A stretch of 64,000 bases of DNA, from assembly GCA_029718625.1 (NCBI GenBank), contig CM056389.1, forward strand, positions 16,211,296 through 16,275,295, written 5' to 3'. Position numbers and translations under genes: made by a program. Source of the stretch: Synaphobranchus kaupii (taxonomy: Eukaryota; Chordata; Actinopteri; Anguilliformes; Synaphobranchidae). The notes below the pieces were generated by a model. The model was not told where the DNA came from. It did no database searches and saw only the letters and a program-made list of their open reading frames with translations. Positions 59,101-64,000 of this stretch are shown in pieces (the stretch's first letter is position 1; each line of letters begins with the position of its first letter).

Positions 59101-61704
59101 ACTGGTGATGTCATAGCTATGCCAAGACCTTTTCAGCTTGAAAGATTGTTTTCACCATTAAAACTATTTCAGAGTATCTATTTAATTCAATTTACAGGGA
59201 TCTCTTTTTCCTCCTCAGGACAGGGGGCTTACCTTGCCCTCATGGTTGGGGCAGGACAGGGGACAGAATTGGGGGCTTACCTTGCCCTCGTGGTTGGGGC
59301 AGAATTGGGGGCCTACCTTGCCCTCGTGGTTGGGGCAGGACAGGGGGCAGAATTGGGGGCTTACCTTGCCCTCGTGGTTGGGGCAGGACAGGGGGGCAGA
59401 ATTGGGGGCTTACCTTGCCCTCGTGGTTGGGGCAGGACAGAGGGCAGAATTGGGGCTTACCTTGCCCTCGTGGTTGGGGCAGGACAGAGGGCAGAATTGG
59501 GGCTTACCTTGCCCTCGTGGTTGGGGCAGGACAGGGGGCAGAATTGGGGGCTTACCTTGCCCTCGTGGTTGGAGGGGGCAGGAGTCTTACCTTGCCCTCG
59601 TGGTTGGGGCAGGACAGAGGGCAGAATTGGGGCTTACCTTGCCCTCGTGGTTGGGGCAGGACAGAGGTTTCCCGGCGGCGGCAGCGCTAACAGACTCCAG
59701 GACGCTGCAGGCCTCGGGCCGCGAGCACTCCGGGTCCCGTTGCAGCACCTCCATCAGGTTGGTGATGAAGAAGTTATTCTGCAGGGCGGCCACGCCCTTC
59801 TCGGGAAGAATGGAGGTCTGTCTGCACACGGGGCAGGACAGCGTCAGGGACTGAGGGGGAATGTAGTTCTGTAGACACCTGCAGCGAGAGAGAGGGGTGC
59901 GAAGAGAGAGACTTTAATTCTCACAACAAGTGTGTGCAAGAGAGAGAGAGATATGGAGAGGGAGACAGTGTCTAACAGAGAGAGAGAGAGAGAGAGAATG
60001 AAAGATAGAGAGGGAGGAGAGGAGATAGAGAGGGATACAGTCTGACAGAGAGAGAAAGAGTGTACCGAAAGAAAGAGAAAATAAGGAGGCAGAAGAATAG
60101 TTAAGTGAGAGAAAAAGGGAAATGGAGTGAACGAGACAGAGAGAAATAAAGTGAAAGAGTGAAAGAACAAGCAGGTGAGATGGTGCAAATAAAAGGGCGT
60201 CCTGGAGAGACCTGCAGCCCTGTGAGACTCCAGGTATGTCTGTTGAACAGGCGCACCTTTGAAATCATATTAAATACGACTGGAAAAACATCAGAGGTCC
60301 ATCGCTCAACCCTCCACTATCCAAAAAGCTGCGCTGACTGCCCGCAACCGCCATCGGAATGTTCTTAAATCATTTCATCCAGCACTTTCCAGAAGTTTCC
60401 ACCCCCTTCCACCAACCACAGACTGACAGTTTCAAACGCTCATAATACAAGTAGCCATTAAAACTGGGGGAACCGTTAAACGATGTCTCCAGGCCACTCC
60501 ACTCTGCGCTTAAACAGCAGCGTTTGTCGACAAAAAGCTTTTTTTGGCGGCGAGGTGTGAGTGCCGAGGCCAGTCATGCCTGAGGTTGGTTAAGCGGGAG
60601 AGCCTGGCGGAGCGGAATGACTCTGCCAGCGAGCGGCAGGAGCGTTGGAAACAGCCGGCGGTCGCCAGGACGGCACTGTACCCACGACAACGTGGCCGCC
60701 AGCCACTACCACTCTCTGCACAACTCAGGGGCGAACAGGGCCCTGTATCTCTGATGAACTACCTACAGTATACAGGGTCAATTCTATAGTACTTGCTTCC
60801 TGTTTTTTGCTTGTTTTCTATTTAACTTGTTTTTTTCTGTTAATTTATCGTTCATAATGTACAGCTGACTGTGTGTACTACTCATGTTTATTACTAGGGA
60901 TAGCTCCTACGCTGTGAGAAAGTTGTGCTTTGTCGGATCTGCTTTGTAGTCGTCAATGACCTTTAATATGCACTTATTGTACGTCGCTTTGGATAAAAGC
61001 GTCTGCCAAATAATTGTAATGTAATGTAATTGTATTGTAATGTAATTTTAATGTAATGAAAGCTGTCTCAAACGTTTGCTCTTGCACTGGCCACATTTTT
61101 CACACTTTTCTTTCTCTATAGCCCCTTTCACACAGAAAAGTTGGCAAAAAGCCAGCTTCAATGCGGCTTTTTTCTCCAGTGTGAAAGGGGCTTATGCTAG
61201 TCCGATAGTCCTTACTTTTGCAAGGAGAAAACTGAAATTCACTCGATTTTGAGGCGCAAGTGAAATTTCATACCCTACGACAACACGCAGTCCACTCTGC
61301 TTCTTAACAACAGGAGAAAAGGGACGTTTTCACTTCCTATTTTACAGCACAGCACAATCCCGTGAGCACAGGGCTGACCTTGCTAGCGCCCCACAATTAA
61401 TTTTAAGAACGCGCATCATAACGGCTTCAGCGGGAGGCGGACCGAAACTCAAATTTAAGGATGTGGAGTCGAGCACCTGCCGTGTACACGGAACCTGTGG
61501 CGAAACCCAGATGGTGTGGGCCGGGGGGGGGGGGGGGGGTGATTGCGGTTGCCGGGGAAACAGCACCTACCTTTCGCAGAAGGTGTGGAGGCAGGGAAGC
61601 ACTTTGGGGTTGTGGTAGTGGTCCAGGCAGATGCTGCACACCAGGAACTGTTTGTCTATCTGCCGCACCACCGGGCTGGTGCTGCCGGTTTCACGCTTCG
61701 CCAT
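46982..61704 (-). CDS. trim3: Tripartite motif protein TRIM3 (11 coding exons, complete)
   Basis: A RING-NHL ubiquitin ligase (TRIM-NHL class). Family members act in neurons on vesicle and actin-linked cargo and synaptic turnover. Exons, 5' to 3' in the gene: 61571-61704, 59638-59878, 57526-57677, 56516-56696, 54557-55286, 53121-53224, 51836-52003, 51559-51727, 48969-49039, 47711-47851, 46982-47134. Summed length 2,244 nt gives 747 residues plus stop, close to mammalian TRIM3 (744). All phases join. Domains: RING 23-63, B-box about 117-157, coiled coil to about 300, filamin/ABP280 repeat about 315-420, basic linker ([22 protein letters not shown]), six NHL repeats about 475-747. The opening MAKRE and the SCSFTQQAL block favour TRIM3 over TRIM2. 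Whether it is the teleost a or b copy cannot be decided here. No break was seen. Confidence 0.95.
47240..47700. repeat. 16-17 bp tandem repeat (GTGTTGGGAATGTTTG type)
   Basis: More than 25 diverged copies in the last trim3 intron, with GGAGATGTTTG and GGGCATGTTTG variants. The array ends next to the donor of exon 10. Confidence 0.93.
47711..47851 (-). CDS. trim3: trim3 exon 10 (NHL 5)
   Basis: Residues 651-697 ([35 protein letters not shown]). Phase 0 both ends, donor CAG/GTGGGC. Confidence 0.95.
48049..48887. mobile_element. Inverted-repeat element (GGGGTGTACTACGAAG ends)
   Basis: Left tip GGGGTGTACTACGAAG, right tip CTTCGTAGTATACCCCCC. About 840 bp, no transposase. Tips resemble those at 54350-54485. 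Class unassigned; PIF/Harbinger-like is a guess. Confidence 0.6.
48969..49039 (-). CDS. trim3: trim3 exon 9 (NHL 4)
   Basis: Residues 627-650 ([23 protein letters not shown]), a 71-nt exon. Phase 1 in, phase 0 out at GTAAGG. Confidence 0.94.
49750..49905. repeat. Tandem repeat, 4-5 copies of about 32 bp
   Basis: Unit CAACTGCAGCCAATCACAAG plus TGGGAGATAAA, in the trim3 intron between exons 8 and 9. Confidence 0.85.
50900..51050. mobile_element. Short inverted-repeat element
   Basis: TTACAGAGCAGGATAA and TTGATCCTGCTTTGTGAA are inverted, with a palindromic interior (TTTGTAAATATTTTGAA / TTCAAAATATTTACAAA). Confidence 0.6.
51559..51727 (-). CDS. trim3: trim3 exon 8 (NHL 3)
   Basis: Residues 571-626 ([37 protein letters not shown]). 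Phase 0 in, phase 1 out at GTACAG. Confidence 0.95.
51836..52003 (-). CDS. trim3: trim3 exon 7 (NHL 2)
   Basis: Residues 515-570 ([40 protein letters not shown]). Phase 0 both ends. Confidence 0.95.
52420..53120 (-). repeat. Tandem repeat (60-67 bp) containing the trim3 exon 6 donor
   Basis: In transcript sense the exon end CCAGTGCATCCAG/GTGAGC recurs as CCAGTGTATCCAG/GTGAGC about ten times, linked by GTACAGGTGTGTGTGTTACC and TGGGGTTTAGGGAG. Most copies keep the GTGAGC donor; variants read GTAAGC or an altered CAAG/GTGAGC. Confidence 0.93.
53121..53224 (-). CDS. trim3: trim3 exon 6 (NHL 1)
   Basis: Residues 480-514 ([31 protein letters not shown]). Phase 1 in, phase 0 out; its last 13 bases and the donor GTGAGC recur about ten times in the next intron. 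Confidence 0.94.
54350..54485. mobile_element. MITE (GGGGGTTATACTACAAAG ends)
   Basis: 136 bp with inverted tips GGGGGTTATACTACAAAG and CTTCGTAGTATAGCCCCC, lying 72 bp from trim3 exon 5 in the intron after it. Confidence 0.7.
54557..55286 (-). CDS. trim3: trim3 exon 5 (coiled-coil end and filamin repeat)
   Basis: A 730-nt exon, residues 237-479. It carries [75 protein letters not shown] and ends [12 protein letters not shown]. Very GC-rich, with a long antisense open frame that is only a shadow. Confidence 0.95.
55300..55810. repeat. 25-bp tandem repeat upstream of trim3 exon 5 acceptor
   Basis: Unit CCTAACACCTCGACACCCCA plus ATACC or ATACT, with occasional GACACCCTG inserts. In the transcript it is G-rich (GGGGTGTCGAGGTGTTAGG), about 20 copies, ending just before the 3' splice site of exon 5. 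Confidence 0.93.
56285..56470. repeat. GA/CT-rich repeat
   Basis: Imperfect GAGAGA tract in the trim3 intron after exon 4. Confidence 0.85.
56516..56696 (-). CDS. trim3: trim3 exon 4 (coiled coil)
   Basis: Residues 176-236 ([20 protein letters not shown] and [16 protein letters not shown]). Ends in phase 0 before GTCAGC. Confidence 0.94.
57010..57145. mobile_element. Near-perfect hairpin MITE
   Basis: Arms of about 46 bp (GCAAATCGGGGCAATCTGAC, ACCACGCCTACTGG, TTAAATGGGCAC) are exact reverse complements. The inner part CACCAGGCTTG / CAAGCCTGGTG is also paired, leaving a loop of only about 20 bases. Confidence 0.8.
57526..57677 (-). CDS. trim3: trim3 exon 3 (B-box)
   Basis: Residues 126-175 ([46 protein letters not shown]). 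Completes the B-box ligands. Phase 0 in, phase 2 out. Confidence 0.95.
58278..58519. mobile_element. MITE (GGGGCGGTATTCCAC ends)
   Basis: Tips GGGGCGGTATTCCAC and GTGGAATACCCCCC are inverted with one or two mismatches; interior AGGATTATCACGTTATCC. Intron 2 of trim3. Confidence 0.6.
59222..59637 (-). repeat. 47-bp tandem repeat of the trim3 exon 2 / intron junction
   Basis: Ten copies counting the real exon end. In transcript sense each holds CTGTCCTGCCCCAACCACGA, GGGCAAG/GTAAGC and CCCCAATTCTG. So the last 27 coding bases and the 5' splice site are repeated nine times in the intron. Spacing is mostly 47 bp, with shorter units of about 35 bp. One copy reads GTAGGC and the copy nearest the exon GTAAGA. 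Confidence 0.95.
59638..59878 (-). CDS. trim3: trim3 exon 2 (RING end to B-box start)
   Basis: Residues 45-125 ([47 protein letters not shown]). Ends in phase 0 at AAG/GTAAGC. The last 27 or so coding bases plus the donor are repeated nine more times downstream. Confidence 0.94.
59930..60175. repeat. GA/CT-rich repeat
   Basis: Imperfect GAGAGA tract upstream of trim3 exon 2 in transcript sense. Confidence 0.85.
60740..61040 (+). mobile_element. L2-type LINE 3' end fragment
   Basis: CACTTATTGTACGTCGCTTT, GGATAAAAGCGTCTGCCAAA and the GTAATGTAATG tail match the 3' end of the LINE at 18340-21841. Coding part missing. Confidence 0.8.
61119..61194. mobile_element. Small MITE, 76 bp
   Basis: TAGCCCCTTTCACAC and GTGTGAAAGGGGCTTA are inverted ends; the interior is also partly palindromic (AAAGCCAGC / GCGGCTTTT). 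Intron 1 of trim3. Confidence 0.72.
61571..61704 (-). CDS. trim3: trim3 exon 1 (start, RING)
   Basis: Residues 1-44: [11 protein letters not shown], then [20 protein letters not shown] and LPCLHTFCE. The ATG sits in GCCATGG, a strong initiation context. Ends in phase 2 before GTAGGT. Confidence 0.93.
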
Positions 61705-62939
61705 GGCGACGGACATTCACGGAGGAAGCCAGGGGCGCGGACACCGGTTAACCTGGCGAAAAAAACAAGAGGGGGTGGGGGAGGGGAGACCTGGGCATTA
61801 ACCTCTGCTGGTTCACTAGCACTGTATCCCAAAAGCAGGCTGCCATGATAAGGACAACAATCTTACCTTAAACAGTCTACGTGACTCTATGTTTCATAGT
61901 GTAAAAGAAATGACCAAAAATCCAACCATAATTGCCAGCCAAGGAGACTATTATCTTAATTTCCAACACAACATACAGTATATTCAGTTTTCAGTTCATA
62001 GTTTATGAATATTAATATTGTTTTACTATATCAGTACCTATGTATTAAAAAAAAAACATGAATATGAATCAGTTACAGAATATATTTTGAAATATAGCGA
62101 AACCAAAAATGTCCCCCCTTTAATGCTGTAAATGCAATCCATTATTATTATTATTACAAATATGAGGAATTCTGACAGCAAAAATGTCAGTGTAGATTTA
62201 ACACCGTTGTTGTACATTTAACACCATAGTCTGGTGGTCTGTTGACTAATATAAACACCCTATGGTATTAAATGTGGGCTACAATTTTAAATGTTGCTGT
62301 GTAGTATATATCTACTGTTTTCACCCTTTAAAGCAAAGGTTCACACCTATCCTAGTATTTTCTAGTCTTTTATTGGCTCAATCATTCATTGCCTATTAAA
62401 AAACAGCATTGCACAGTGTCGTTATGTCATTATAAACCGCATAATCCCTGCTTTATCGGCACACCGATTAACACAAAGGAGTCGGCGAATGAATGGAAGC
62501 GCGAGACAATTGAGACCTGACAATAAACCGTCAAAACGCCTCTTACGCGCTGACAGGAAAACAAGGTGAAACCGCAGAGCGGGAGTCCAGTCCGTGCGGT
62601 CCGCCCCGCGGTTTAACTGAGGACAAGTGAAGGTAAACAAGCTATAGTAAGTGCCTGGGGGTGTTATGGGAGGAGTGTCATTTTCCTAACAAATATTTAT
62701 GGAAATAAAAAAAAACTGTGAAAGAGACAGAAGCCAACAACTCAAGTTTGGCAAAAGTCCCGGTAGACTTTACCGCCCCTGCTGTCTCATATTCCCGCTC
62801 CTCTCCAACTTCTAATATAACCTGCCCCCCCCCCCCCCCCCCCCCTCACCCCACCCCCCCCCCCCCCCCACACCCAAAAAGCACATCTCAATGGCACTTT
62901 TTACAACAACGCCCTGTTAACCCCAATTAGCCTAACCAG

Positions 62940-63075
62940 CATGTCTTTAGATTGTGGGAGGAAACCCACGTGGAAAAGGGGAGAACATGCACACAGAAAA
63001 GCCCCTGGCCTGGAATCGAACCCAGGACCTTCTTGCTGTGAAGGTGAGGTGCACTTATAACTACTCATTTCACAG
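62940..63075 (-). mobile_element. SINE-like interspersed repeat
   Basis: Familiar fish repeat with GTGGGAGGAAACCCACG, GGGGAGAACATGCACACAG and ATCGAACCCAGGACCTTCTT. The inverse of the last block (CCTGGGTTCGATTC) looks like a pol III B-box, hence the strand. Confidence 0.6.
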
Positions 63076-63937
63076 CCACAGATATGGGAGAAACCATGGC
63101 GTGCTGTGTAGTACCCATTCTCATTAATTATTGAGAAATGGCGCTATTCAGTTTTCTTTTCTTCTGCAAAAAAATATACAGACTGCTACACACACTTATT
63201 GATGCATCTCTGCACCTGGTAGGGGAAGCTGTCTTAGCAACATACAGTGTACGTCTGTACAGTGATTTATGGCTGTTATATTTTCTACCCACGGGCTCCC
63301 CTGCCATATTTTACTGTTATATGCTTATGTTAAACATATGCTATATGTTAAGGATCCAGTTTTTGGCTGCCTGACATAATTTAACAACATGTAACAAGAC
63401 CCACGGCAAGCAAACACTGGAATATTTGCTGAGGCAATTCAGGCTGAATGCCTTACTAAAGCAAGAAATGGCAAGATACCAATTAATTAATCAATTAATC
63501 AAGCAGCCAGTCAACTGATCAATCAGTAGTCCAAACAAATCAATACATTAAAAAAAATCTGTATACTACATACGCCTACACAAGGCATTTTTCCTTTACT
63601 GCGTGTTGACGTGTTTAAACCGATATAGCTGTCAGGGTTAAACGCGAGATGCGCTCGACATTAGATCGGCAGAAACAAAATGAGCGCTCTGCCCGGCGAT
63701 GACATTTATTTCCGTCTTTAAATACTTATTCGTCCGGGTCTGCCAGCGGTCTCACGGAACACGTTATAAAAAGAAGACTACACCGATGCCAGTTCTGACG
63801 AACCGCCAGTGTTCTTTTGAAGCCGATCCACGCGGGAGGGAGGGTGCGGGGTAGCGGTACGGTGGTCCACGCTCGCGCGATCGGGACGTGATCGGGACCC
63901 CGGGCCCACGTGCAAGCTGCTGCAGTGGAACCGTGCA

Positions 63938-63940
63938 AAT

Positions 63941-64000
<60 letters not shown>
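63938..64000. repeat. GA microsatellite at the right edge
   Basis: Nearly pure GAGAGA to the end of the window. Confidence 0.92.

Larger units (their letters stand above)
61760..64000. other. trim3 upstream region
   Basis: No coding exon was recognised. There is a poly-C tract at 62826-62869, a SINE-like repeat at 62940-63075, a GC-rich stretch at 63600-63910 that could hold a promoter or 5' noncoding exon of trim3, and a GA repeat at 63940-64000. Confidence 0.4.

Noticed and set aside
59119..59874. 251- and 206-residue plus-strand frames with [12 protein letters not shown] repeats
   Set aside because: Antisense of the trim3 exon 2 junction array; the repeat keeps frames open.

Overview
The window is genomic DNA of a ray-finned fish, almost certainly a teleost. 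The evidence is split vertebrate genes with GT-AG introns, Tc1-type transposons (including one with Sleeping Beauty-like ends), an L2-type LINE ending in the fish GTAATGTAATG tail, tRNA-derived SINEs, many short inverted-repeat elements and very abundant CA/GA microsatellites. No bacterial, CRISPR or organelle content was seen.

Layout. (1) About 1-27,000, minus strand: the first 25 coding exons (about 1,488 residues) of an axonemal dynein heavy chain that aligns exon by exon with vertebrate DNAH10. The exon phases chain without a break from the ATG at 26895 to position 3174, and the gene runs off the left edge inside a long intron. An RFX-type X-box lies about 107 bp upstream of the ATG, as expected for a motile-cilium gene. 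(2) 27,000-30,200: the gap between two head-to-head genes, occupied mainly by a Tc1-like transposon that itself carries a second Tc1-like element. (3) 30,208-40,643, plus strand: an eight-exon TRIM gene of the TRIM69 / zinc-binding protein A33 type (RING, B-box, coiled coil, PRY-SPRY). It has one extra C in its last exon that breaks the SPRY frame, and about 36 copies of a 46-bp repeat in its last intron. (4) 40,650-46,980: intergenic DNA with a Ty3/gypsy integrase relic and probably the 3' UTR of the next gene. (5) 46,982-61,704, minus strand: a complete eleven-exon trim3 gene, 747 residues (RING, B-box, coiled coil, filamin repeat, six NHL repeats). (6) 61,760-64,000: trim3 upstream sequence with a SINE-like repeat, poly-C tracts and a GC-rich stretch at the right edge.

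The genes do not form a pathway: one is an inner-arm ciliary motor and two are unrelated TRIM-type ubiquitin ligases. The most unusual signal is structural. In four introns, two in dnah10 and two in trim3, the exon end or exon-intron junction is itself the unit of a tandem repeat, so that 4 to 11 consecutive copies of a 5' splice site lie downstream of the real one. Several dnah10 splice sites are also embedded in long TG or CT repeats, and one LINE insertion ends within a few bases of a splice donor. Exon boundaries were placed by hand from splice motifs, phase and remembered family sequence; no alignment program was available.
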